Part shown: positions 35,054-46,460 of the stretch, piece after piece
How positions within the stretch are numbered: the stretch's first letter is position 1
How the letters are laid out: each line of letters begins with the position of its first letter
Assembly: GCA_963969395.1 (NCBI GenBank)
Contig: OZ017797.1
Span: 3,534,001-3,598,000, forward strand
Length of the DNA stretch: 64,000 bases
Reading direction: 5' to 3'
From: Pseudoscleropodium purum
Lineage: Eukaryota > Streptophyta > Bryopsida > Hypnales > Brachytheciaceae
Program-made: the position numbers and the translations under genes
The notes under the pieces: model-generated
Told to the model about the DNA's origin: nothing
What the model saw: the letters and a program-made list of their open reading frames with translations, nothing else
Databases searched by the model: none

Positions 35054-36089
35054 CTTTCCCTTGGGTTTTTTTCCTCATTTTAATGATTGTTGTTCTTTTC
35101 AGGAAAAAAAATGTCTAGAAATGATTGTCCACTACTTCAAATTTAGTTACACAAAGAAGTAATTCATGAAATAGTCCATATGTCACAATAAAAGTTTGAG
35201 TTACATGGAGACACAATTCATGAAGTAGTTAGTTTTAGTTACACATACTACTCACAACAACCTACATACAAGTTGTTCATGAGGAATCTAATTTGAGCTA
35301 CCTTCATGAAATCTTCACATGGTACAAAAGACAGGATGGAAAATCATATGATGTAATCCATGCTCATTTTTTGTGGGAAATTGTGAACTAGCAAGTGATT
35401 TATCATGTGAGGTTGTAGCTTCAACTTTCCCACTTTAAGTAGTTTATGCTTCAAACGTAGTATTGTCATTTTTGCAAATGGGAAAGCAAATCAAGAATTA
35501 GTCTACTTGTCTACATTCATTATTTTACCCAAATTCTCAAGTTTTGCTTTAATCTTGAGAAAAGTTTGTCACTGGGCAATCATTTCGAGATGGAGGGAGT
35601 ACAAACTATGGCAACTCTGTGCCATTGACCAAATTTTTGTCATGACTTAGTCATACTTTTATTTTTCATTTTATTTTTGGAATAATTTAATACAAATTAT
35701 CATAAAGATGTTTATTTATATATTTGCAGAAAAGGGGGACCATGGTAAATTAACTTCAATAAATGGGGGGATTTAGAATAATGGGACAAAAAGACTCTAA
35801 AAATTGACTAAAAAACAATCAATAGGGTAATTTAAGATCCAAAAATGAGTCAAAATCCATAGCTTTTCCATCATTAGTTTAAACATTGCAAGTTAAAGTT
35901 TGTGCACCATTCTTTGCAAAGTGTTTCCTAATAGTATTAAGAACTTTACTAGAAGATGCATAATTCTTAAGATCTCAGTACAACAATCAAAACAAAACAA
36001 TACAATACAAACAACTTAATTGAAAGTATGGATTATTGATGAAGTTCTACCTATGGAAGTTTTACTCATGAAGTGAAGAAAATTGGAGG
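35054..36089. other. AT-rich intergenic DNA
   Basis: No gene seen. Confidence 0.4.
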
Positions 36090-36345
36090 TAAACTTGGCT
36101 CCCCCTAAAACTTCTTGCTATTGCGCCTAGTTACTATTATTATTAGATTGTCTCATTTTCATATTTTTCTTGTTAGCAATTAAATGAAATGACGTTCCAA
36201 TACACCAAAGAATGTGACATTTGTATACCACATGCAAGGGTCAAAGTTTTTTGTGGTAGTTGTTCTAAAGATTCTCCTCAACATATATACATATTGATTT
36301 GGGAGATATACAAAAAGTGATAAAGGTGATTTTAGGTACAGTGCA
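36090..36345 (+). repeat. Dispersed repeat shared with 17.16-17.42 kb
   Basis: Second copy of the same unclassified repeat. No coding capacity. Confidence 0.45.
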
Positions 36346-39300
36346 ATGTTGAATGTAGTAGCACTTCAAACTTTGGCTTTTTAGTTTGAAGGTATGATTT
36401 GACATAATCTAAGTTATTTTTGTTCAAAATTGTTACATATCATCTTGTTGTTGGTTTAAGGTGATAAGAACCTCACAAAATCAGACATCAAATTTGAAAT
36501 TTAACATTTTCCACCAAAGCTAATCCTCGCTTACAATATCAACTTCTCATGACTGTGGAAGAGTCAAGATTTCCAAAATGCAACTTTAAACAAGAATTTA
36601 ATGAAAGCTTTTAAAATATGAATACCATTAGATCTACTACTTCACTAAGCAATATAGGAATGGAAGTAAAAGTTGCATTAGAAATTCAATCTTTTATATA
36701 ATAATTCTAATTAGTTATTGAATTATTATTTTTGAAGGGGCATTTCAAATGGTATCAATGTTGGTAGAGCAATGTTCATTTTTTGAAATGATAGTTTAGA
36801 CAATCCATATATCTATTCAAAATTTGTAAATATATCAAGTACACAATTGAGTGAATAAAATAAGCAAATATAGATTTGATCTTATCTTATTTTAAATTTA
36901 TATCAATATTTTTTATTTAGAATATTTTCTCTGAAGTATATTGTAATCAATTAAACAAAAGAATGGTAAATAACATTTTTATTTTATATTTAATTATAAA
37001 ATATATAAAATAAAATTTGGTTAAGATGTAACTAAAATACCATTTATAAATTATTTGAAAGATAATCGAGAGAGAGAACAAGAGTGAGAATGAAACTGTA
37101 TATTGTAATATGTACAAAACAATTTTATTTTAAGTTTATTGTAATTTTAGATATGTGATTTTTGAAAATTTAACCATGTTCAAAATTTTTAGTATTCTAT
37201 TTTAAAGAAACTTTTGAAATATAGTATCATAGAAAACATAACTCTTTTGTTAAAAAAAATATGAACTCTCTACAAGGTTGCTCAACTATGGGCAATAGTG
37301 TAAATAAATTGATATTTATTGCTACTTTTGTTGTATTTGCACTACTAGCGAGAGTCAAACGGCCTTATAGAGAGTATATATTTTTTAAATGGTTTCTAAA
37401 CCTCTTTTTCAACAATACAATATAAATTTAGTTGTTTATTTATTGTAAATAGTATACTCATTAGTAGTAGTAGTTACCAAAGTAAGTATTGTAATTTAAA
37501 ACTCTTCTATTTTTATGGGAAAAAGATTTACTAATGAAAAATATTAATTTGTCACCACATTTTAATTAAAAGTCTATATCCAATTTGGAAATCTTTAGTA
37601 AGCCATCATTTGTTTCAAGTTGACCTTTTTTTCATTATTAAGCTTTTTTAATTGCATTTGAATATTCATTATTATTTTTTCAAATGATATTACATATGCA
37701 TGCATGCATTCTAGTTCCATTGAAATATCTTTTCCCTAAATTGACATTTTGGTTCCACCCATGCAATTTAATCAAATTGAATTATTTTTCCTCTAAATCG
37801 AGGTTTTATTTCCATTAATTTATATATGCATGCAAACTTGAGTTGTAAATAGGGGTCAAATGTTGTTTGGCAACTCAAATGATGATTACTAAAAAGAAAT
37901 TAATGTCATTTTGTGTCTTGGAATTACAAAGGTGAAATCAAGTCCTTAATTTAAACCCCGAAATCTTTAATATGGATAAATTGCATGCAATCGTGTACTA
38001 TTGATATTTCCAAAATAATAACAAGTTGAAAAAAATTCAAAGAAAATTTAGAATAAGAATTGAAAGGCAATATTTCATAATTTGTAGAATTATCCTTTTA
38101 GCTCTTTGAAGTCTAGAAATTAGATGACAAATAGAGTTGACTAGTTATAGTAGAGAAATGAAGAAAAATTTTCAATCATCCATTTTTTAGGAACTGGGAT
38201 ACAAATTCTACATAGATTAGTGCTAATTGTAAGTGCTTTACTAAGAGGAAGTAGAAGAGAAAAATGCTTATCATAAAGGATGTTAAGTTTTGAAGAAATT
38301 TGGATGTACCTAAGCTTATGAAGAGTTGAAATGAGAGTTTCCATGCTTGTAGTTTTTAGTAGGACAATATATTTTGGACATTACTCTCTGCTTTTAGTGT
38401 GGTGGTAAAAATTAGGGTAGCTAATCAAAAGAGTGATAGAAAAGAATAATCAACATTTTTTAGGAAGTTGTGAAGCATAATGACAAAGAACAAAACAATG
38501 TGAAGTGTTATGGAGTAATGAAACTATGATATTCTAATACAAAGTAATTGAAATGGCAATATTGGAATGTGCAGAGTTTGATGTTTGGAAAGAAGTGACA
38601 AGAGTGAGACGCTAGCATGCATTACACAACATTTATGTCAAACGTATATTGTAATAATTTGTGAAACTTTGTCCCAAACATCGATCATTGTGGATAGGCA
38701 TTTGAAGCACTAATAAATTCATCACTAGGTACTCTATAGTGCATGCGGTCTACTCATTGAAAATGCAACTTTTTGCACTTTATCTTCAAAACATCAACCT
38801 TGCAAGCTCTACATTCTCAACTATCTACTATAGCAATTTGTTGTAGAAAAAATTCATGCTCTCCTTCTCCTCATCATGCTCCTAGCATTGCAATTGATCT
38901 TGTAATTTTCCTAGCTTCTACACGACTATATTGATGTGATTTAAACAGAGGTTAACACCTACCCAAGAAGGTCAACGGTCATTTTCTAATGATCAAACCT
39001 CTCTTGATCTTTATAGAATTTATTGTTTTCATTTCTCTTACTTGGTATCCCGGAATGTCATTGTTGTTGCTCTAGATCCTATAGTCACTTCTAACAAAAA
39101 TTGTAACAATTATTCCACATTGTTCCTGCATTTTAATCCAATTATATAGCCTCTTCCCGCTTCTCCAATGAGTTTGGCCCTTCTAGGGTTAACATTAGTA
39201 TATTATGTAGATTATATATCACTTCTTTTTACAATGCAAAGGACATGCTAATATTTAATGTGACTTAAAAGTAGTTCACTCAACAATGCATTCATTCAAC

Positions 39301-39690
39301 AAGATTGTAAAGTTATTAACCTCTAAATGCCTAGTCAACTCTAATATGGCCTCAAATGATTTTTCAAATCCTCTATGATTTTGTGGATTACAACTCTTAA
39401 ATTTTTCAGTTAGAAAGGGATGACAATTCAAATTGAAAACAAAAAGTCAATGAGTAATCCAAATGGTGTTAGAAGATTCAATTCCATTAGGAATTTTTGG
39501 TGTGTAAAAGGCTATTTGAAGATATAACAATTACTAGCAATAGATGTTCCAACCACTAGTAGCAATAATTATATATGTGGTAGGGCTCTTAGACCTCATT
39601 TAAACATTTCAACTAACTTCTCTCTCCTTCCAAAATCCTTGCACTCCATCCATCTTGTCCAATGATGTTTGGGATTTTGCACCATATACC
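36346..39690. other. AT-rich intergenic DNA
   Basis: No reading frame above 67 codons and no element with definable ends. GC rises slightly after 38.6 kb. Confidence 0.4.
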
Positions 39691-39693
39691 CTA

Positions 39694-40317
39694 GGGCAAT
39701 GGTCGGCTTGGGGTATCCCTCTTTAGACACACTAATTCAGTTATTTTTGTTGAAAGCCTCCAATGTTTGTCTAATTTGTTCATTTTGATCAAGTAAGAAG
39801 ATCCTAAAATTCAAAAAAAAAATTGTGCACCTCAACAATATCAAGATGTATATTCATATTGAATTTTTTAAGGAAAAAAACTAAATTTGTGAATCTTTTC
39901 ATAGATGTGAGAAAACCCACTAAATTTTGGAAATTGCAACCTCTATAGTGCACAATTTTGAAAATGTTTTTTTAATAAAATTAATTATTTTATATATTGG
40001 ACCACTTTATGTAAGTCACATCTAAAAATGATATTAAAAAAAAATTATTTGGTATTTCCAAATGCTTGTTTTCAAGAATTTTATGTGTTTAGGACAACAC
40101 TAACTTTTTTCACTAAAAAATTCATTAAAAAATTATAAATTCTTTTTTTTGTGTTGAGTTTTTTTTTCTTGATACATTATAAGTTCAGGCATTTAAAACC
40201 ACATTTTGTGAAACCATAATTTATTGCATTTAAAGGATGAAGTTGTTTGACACACTACAGTAGATTGACATTATTGTTAAGACAATGTTTTTGGGTACCC
40301 CAAGCCGACCATTACCC
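39694..40317. mobile_element. Candidate MITE, about 0.62 kb
   Basis: Terminal inverted repeats: GGGCAATGGTCGGCTTGGGG then TATCC on the left, and inverted GGGTAATGGTCGGCTTGGGG then TACCC on the right (two or three differences in 25). CCTA flanks both ends (39690-39693 and 40318-40321). There is no coding capacity. If the preceding TA is included the ends read TAGGG, as in some hAT elements, but no 8-bp duplication is visible. Confidence 0.55.
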
Positions 40318-41646
40318 CCTATTGATGTTGATACTTGGTACTTGGAAACACCCAAAAGAAGTTGTTGCTCTAGTTCAATAGATTTTAAAGACTATTTTTC
40401 TTTTACTATGTCTTTTTTGGTCCATGTCCTTCATCTGTTTTGGAGAGGTTTCGACTATGTGTGAGCTTCTCCAAATATTCTCTGTTGTTTTGAGTGCAAG
40501 ACATTAAGTACTTCTTCTTGAGCTATTTGTGCAAGCTAGGCCCGAGCACTGTTGTATACTTGGCCTACTGAAGCTCAAGCTTCCTAGAAGCTGTACATCT
40601 TCAAACATGTGTAGATCTCATCTTCTTTCATCACCTACCTTTGCTCCCTTGTTTGTTATATGTGATGAGTGCTATCTCTTTTGTTTGTTACACAATCCTA
40701 CTCCATCTTGAATTCAAAGTCAGTTTACCTCCTTTCATTTGAACAAAAGCATTCAAGTATATCTAGCTAGAAATGATGTATTGAAGAAGACTCGCATAAA
40801 TCTAAGGAAGTTGCAATAGCCTAGCAACAACAATGCAACTACAATATGCCGAAGGGCATTTTGGAAACCTTTTTGAGAGAGCAATAAAACTACACAAATT
40901 TCAATTGCTAGACGAAAGTCATTCAAAAATGTATTTAGGTCCTAGCCTTTGTCACTTTGTTTATGAGGAAATTCTTCAAACCCTACAAGACCACAATTAG
41001 GTAACAAATTGCACATCTTGGACTCAGAGGCTATGATTGTTTCTTACACAAATTATTGTTGTTGGTTTCTAATGGTTGATTATAAGTTCATTGTTTTTTC
41101 CAACTTAACTTGGGGTGGCAACTACAACTAGAAGATTCTTGAATGAACATGTTTCCATTTAGAGTATCGTTTAATTACAATTATTCATTTATCAAACCCA
41201 TATTGCAATGATTGAAGGTATTATTGATTGTCCAATTTATATTGTTATTAATTTCTTCTCATTGAAATGAAGTGTGAGCAAGGAAGTCTAGGTGGAAGAT
41301 TGGTCATGACATGCTTTCTTCTCTTTTGCAAATAAGAAAGATGAATTCACTTTACAAATGAAAGAAACCTAAATCTAGAAACATCCAAATGCCTCCATCC
41401 GCAATGTCAAGCACATTCTATCTTAGTTCTTTTGTTGTTTTCACCGCACTCTCATCGAGTCTCTCATCAATCTTGGAAGAGAAAACTAAGAATTGCAATA
41501 GATTTACAACAAAGCTAGTGAAGACGACAAGCAAAGGCAGGAAGAAGAAGTTCAAATTTCTTGGGGGCAATTGGAGTTGGGGCAACCCAAGTGTGCAATA
41601 GTGCTAGGGCCAACCCTATGTAAATAGCTCAAGGGGGTACTAAACA
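40318..41646. other. Intergenic DNA, no supported gene
   Basis: Slightly higher GC than the surroundings. A 70-codon frame at 41389-41601 has a hydrophobic N-terminus but no other support. Confidence 0.35.
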
Positions 41647-42057
41647 AGGGTAGTCACACCTTCTCCATTCAAGGTTTGATTAACAAAGAAGTGCGATGTA
41701 GTGCTTCCCCGTTGGACACCAACATTTTGCGCAGCTCCCATTCCCCGTTAATCTCCAATTCCATTTTTCTCCTCTGACCCTGAAGAAATCGGCATCTAGA
41801 AGTTTTCTCGATTAATTTTGGATCTTGCGGTTTTAGAAATTCACCCTGTATTGTTGATTTCACCCATGTGTCCTTCTATACTTCATCGTCACCATTGCTA
41901 CTTAAGAGGCATCTCAATTTTCTTCAGTTTTCGAATCAATTTTCAAAAAGGAGTGTCACACCTTCATGCACAAGGGCTCCCCATTGGCTCCCTTTTTCTC
42001 TTACCACTTTTTCATTCTTGAAGAAATTTCACTCATCGGAGAAGGTGTGACTACCCT
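41647..42057. mobile_element. Candidate MITE, 411 bp
   Basis: Perfect 20-bp terminal inverted repeats, AGGGTAGTCACACCTTCTCC at 41647-41666 and its reverse complement at 42038-42057. Only a CA dinucleotide is shared by the two flanks, so the target duplication is unresolved. The ends resemble those proposed for the PIF/Harbinger relic at 56.6-62.7 kb (AGGTAGTGTCACACG). Confidence 0.65.
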
Positions 42058-42148
42058 CAGTGTCTCCGTTTTGAGCTAGTTGTAGATGAAGTGTTTGTTG
42101 GAAATGATTGATCTAAAGTAAGACCACTCATTTCCAACTAGGGGTCAA

Positions 42149-42372
42149 AGTGAATTGATCCCCTTGCTCATCCCTCCAAAGTCATTCTAGGGGTGCGTAA
42201 GAAAAAAGCCCCCCTATCTTGTGATTTAATTTATTTACCTTCTACACCATGCCTAACTAATATGGGGCTTCTAATTGCAAATATAGATTCAAAATTTGCA
42301 AATTTTATCATGCATGGCAAATAAAAAAATTTAGGGTTTTTCTGGAGGATGAGCAAGGGGGAAAATTCACCT
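42149..42372. mobile_element. Candidate MITE, 224 bp
   Basis: Inverted ends start AGTGAATTGATCCCCTTGCT on the left and, inverted, AGGTGAATTTTCCCCCTTGC on the right, and continue with CATCC and CTCC for about 28 bp in total. CAA flanks both sides (42146-42148 and 42373-42375), a possible 3-bp duplication. There is no coding capacity. Confidence 0.6.
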
Positions 42373-42399
42373 CAACTTGATTAGGGACCCTATACCTAG

Positions 42400-42805
42400 C
42401 TTGTAGGGTGGAGTTATTTCTAACCAAGGTTGAAACAAATTTCTAATCAAAGCTTGGAATTGTTTTTTTCTCTTTTTCAAGGTTGGGATTAATAAGTAGT
42501 TAAGTACATGATACATGTCCCAAAGTAGTGAGAAAAAGTAGAAAGTAATGAGTGGAAAAGTAGTTCTTGAATGATTGAAATTGGAAGAGTCTAGACTTTG
42601 GCTATGGGTCAGGAGCACTTTTTGCCTTCCAAAATTTATAGTAAATTGATTTCAAGCAATAGAATCACCAAATGTTTTGTAATTTTCATCATTTCTATCT
42701 TTGCATATAGGAAAATATTTGTTTTGCCTTGTACTACCCCATATCATATCTAAAATTGCTTAAGTGATTGGTTATAGGTGGCTCCACCTTATCTACTCTT
42801 CATGG
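42400..42805 (+). repeat. Dispersed repeat family, copy at 42.4 kb
   Basis: Second long copy of the 12.15-kb repeat, with the same landmarks in the same order. It begins about 30 bp after the end of a candidate MITE. Confidence 0.55.
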
Positions 42806-45776
42806 TCTCATAAGGAAAATTTCAACTTTCAAATACAATTATTAAGAGCTAAATCCTAGAAAGAATTGATATGTTCCTCCCTTGAAAAGATCCACATTCG
42901 GTGTTCTAGATTATGTGCTTGATGATTGTTGTAAAGTGTTGTGATAAGTCTCTTAGACAATTCTATGGGTAGGTCAACTTTCTCTTTGGTATTTATTGGA
43001 AAAGTCATATAACACTTATAATACATCAAAAGAAGAATTAAAAAGGTTAAGAAGGTTTAGTTTGGTTTGAAAGATCAATGTGAATAAAAAGGTTGTTCGG
43101 AATGGTTCAACTCTCTAAACCTCTTGGTCTTATAAAAGGCAAATTCCATCAAGAATGCTTTTGTTAAGAAGGAGATCTAAGAAAAAACTAACATTGATTG
43201 CAAGGCTTTTGAAATTGTTCAATTGTTGGCAAGTCAAACTATGGAAACTATGGAAAGGATGAAATCTCTTTAAAGCTTCAAAATGTTTATTTAAATAATT
43301 ACATTAAAGTCTTTTGTAATTTATTGCATAATGATTATTTGTAAATAGCAATTATAACTCTAATACATATCAATAGCTACATTATCAACCTATCATGTTT
43401 TATACATGACATTAGCTATAGTGTTTATAATAATAATAATAATAATGTGTATTGGCAGAATTGAACATATAACATCATCATAGTCATAGTGTAGTTCAAA
43501 ATATAATAATTAGAAAGTGAACCTTTTCTTATGATTCATCCATAATCAAGTCATAAAATGGAGTATATTGCTAATAAATACAAATTTCGAATCTAGAGAA
43601 TGAAACAATTTACAACAATCAAAGAAATAATTATTACTTGCAATTTTAATCATCTAATTTGCTAAACTTCAAAATTTTATACTTAAATGGGCTAGAATCA
43701 TCTCAAAATGGAAACAATGCTTGCATTAAGATTTTCTAGTCTAACAATAAAATCCCTCAAAATAGTTGACTATCAAAGATTTGAATCTTTAAGTTAACTT
43801 ATTAATTGATGTATTTTGAACATTTAACTTCCTATTTGAAAATGACTAACCATGCATCTTAGAGACTCAACGGTACTAGTATGTGAACATGTGAGTTTTG
43901 AGCATATATATAAGTAGATATACTGCAACCATCAAAAATGCTAATGATATAAACATATCTACTATAGGTATCTATATTCTAATTACATTCTAATTATAGA
44001 AGGTTTCTATTATATAGAAACCTATAACATACGTGTATAGTCTTTTAGGCTCATGTGTTCATGCTCTTACGCTCACATAATAGCAAACCTCCTTGGTGAC
44101 TCCCTAAAAATTCATGACTAATTTCTATCCAAAAAACTCCCTAGCTATCATTTCTAATGCAAAGAAACACAGTGAAAGAAACTATTTACTTTTCATAGTT
44201 AACTATAGAATATAGAATATTTCGTTAGACTTGCATGAAAATGTAATAAAAAGAATCTAAAAAATTTGACCAAGTAAATAATGAGATACAAGTATTCAAA
44301 ATGAAAAGAATAGATTGTTTTGCAACTGTAGTTTTTGAACTTTGAATCCTAACACTTTAAATTTTTTACACTACAAAGTTTTGAAATTAAAGTATTCATA
44401 TTAAAAAACTGAGTTGAAAATATGGGAAAAGGACTGCAAAAATAAAGAAATTGATTTTTATTCTTTATAAAATTATTGAAAAGAAGTGGATAAAAATTGG
44501 AAAGAAAAATCAAATCCTTGATGGTTTAAGAAATAGAATTGAAAAATGTCAAATGAATCTTGATGGTGAATGTTGTTGCAACAAATAGTCTAAACCCTAT
44601 GGACATATTTGTTTTCAAACTTTGTGGAAATTTTGTTAAGAAACAATTCCAATTCATTATTTCTTAAAATAGAAGTCATGATTGTCCCCAAAGAAGAATC
44701 TTCATAACTTTTACATCACTAATTCAAATTGAATTAATGAACCAAATTTTTCTATTTAGAAATAAATATACTCTATAAAGAAAAAAAATTTAAAATTTTG
44801 AGTTTTTTTGGTTATTATTGTAGTTTTTGCTTAAACATTTTATGATTAGACGGGCATATTTTTTTTCCCATACACCAATTGAATAAAATATCATATTTCT
44901 AAAAATTAAGTATGTTGACTTTTCTTACTCCTTCAAAAAATGTTTAAAATTTTTTGGTAAAATTTGACATTACAGGAACATGTCCAAAATTCCTAAAACA
45001 ACATTCTAGGATCTTAAACCTTTACAAGTTAATCCCTTTAACTTTTGAATTGATTGCACTTGTTCAAAATGTAGCAATGCAATTTTGAATTTATATTCAA
45101 AAAGATGATCCAAAAAATAAAAAATCAATACATAAAGTGAAACATCTTTTGTTGCTATGAAATTATACACAATCCACATGCCCTGCAATTATTCACAATT
45201 TTAATACATTTAGTACATTGATAATTTTAATATTCAAATATCCTATCATGAATATATATTATGACATAGTATTCAAAAATTACTTGTGCACCAAACATAT
45301 AATTTACATTTTTTCTTTGTTAAATGATGAAAAAAAATTACTAAAAAATATGTATAATATATATAAATATGGTATTTGTATAATATATTCTATCATAGTT
45401 TATATTATAATATTTAATTTAATTTATATTTGATCTTTGTAACAATATGTAAATATTTGAATTTTATTATATGTTTTTATTTTTAAAGAGTTTTTTAACT
45501 AATTAATTTTTCAAATTAAAAAATTAAAAAATCTATCGCTCATTCAATATAGAAATTATAATCCTACAACAAGATAATGTATTAACAAATTACAAAAATT
45601 GTTTCTATTTTGCTTAAAAATGATCCTATTGTAATAAATTCTTGAGTGTTGTGATTTGAATACATGAAAGTAGTGAAAATATTTTCATTTTTTGCTTTAG
45701 TCTTAGACAATGGTTTTCATATTATAAGGTTTTGGTATTGAATATAAGACATATCAATATTGGCAATTGTAAATAC
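42806..45776. other. AT-rich intergenic DNA
   Basis: Contains a short (AAT)n run near 43426-43446, a perfect small hairpin GGTTTCTAT-TAT-ATAGAAACC (44004-44024) and an extremely AT-rich stretch at 45.2-45.6 kb. No gene seen. Confidence 0.4.
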
Positions 45777-46460
45777 TTAGTAATGAGTTATAAACCTTGA
45801 TTTGCATCTTCTTTTATCACAGTGTTGATTGCTACATATGAGTTTTGGACTTGCACAATTGTATTGATAGTATCCTTTTGGTGATCTTGGTATGTTTCCA
45901 TATTGTCCCACTGAATCTTTTAGGCTAATACTATGGCCAATACGTGGACTCCAACTTTTATGATGAAGGTGGTGATGGGACATCTGAGAGTTTGATCTCA
46001 ATTTGTTCTTTTTTTGAATTGCTCTAAAAAATTGACTTGCTCCATAAAATTGACTTGCTATCCCTATGAGTTTTGATTTTGAATGCACTTTTAATTCACA
46101 TAATTCTCTTCTAACAATAGGTGGTGTTTTTGATCTTGGTCGTGGTGTATCTTGTCGTTCAAGAGTTTTCCTTGGTGATCTTGGAAGTTCATAACATTGT
46201 TTTTTTGAAGTTTGTATTTGAGGTGCTAAATGTGGCCTATTTATGTATTCTTTGGGATATTTTAAATTGTGGGGTACTTCAAGAATTGACTCTCGTGGCG
46301 TTGAGTATGTACTTTGAATATTTGCAGAGTTATTATTTACATTTGTTTTTTCATCATTATTATTTTGAACTTCAATTTCTTTGAGATAAGCCAAACCACA
46401 TGATTCTTTGTCATGAGCATGATTCTTTGAGTTTCCTTTTTTACTTTCTTTCTTTGTCAT
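45777..46460 (-). CDS. Hypothetical basic, S/T-P-rich 227-residue protein
   Basis: An uninterrupted frame runs from the ATG at 46460 to a TAA at 45777-45779 in strongly AT-rich DNA, where 227 stop-free codons are unexpected by chance. An in-frame TAA lies about 30 nt upstream of the ATG, so this start is the natural one. A TATA-like GGTATAAAATC (minus strand, about 46526-46536) lies roughly 65-75 nt upstream. The protein is Lys/Arg-rich with a charged N-terminus and an Asn-rich patch at residues 33-47. Proline-directed Ser/Thr sites occur near residues 54, 95, 105 and 112, with further SP sites in the last 60 residues; PRSP occurs twice. Four cysteines lie near the C-terminus. There is no transmembrane segment or recognised domain. 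By composition it resembles disordered, kinase-regulated or cytoskeleton-binding proteins, but that is only an impression. Confidence 0.45.
   Translation of the reverse strand: MTKKESKKGNSKNHAHDKESCGLAYLKEIEVQNNNDEKTNVNNNSANIQSTYSTPRESILEVPHNLKYPKEYINRPHLAPQIQTSKKQCYELPRSPRKTLERQDTPRPRSKTPPIVRRELCELKVHSKSKLIGIASQFYGASQFFRAIQKKNKLRSNSQMSHHHLHHKSWSPRIGHSISLKDSVGQYGNIPRSPKGYYQYNCASPKLICSNQHCDKRRCKSRFITHY

Noticed and set aside
41389..41601. 70-codon frame with signal-peptide-like start
   Set aside because: Short, no known family, no promoter or conserved features; hydrophobic start could be chance.
45218..45433. 71-codon frame rich in Ile/Tyr/Asn
   Set aside because: Lies in the most AT-rich stretch of the window; compositional.
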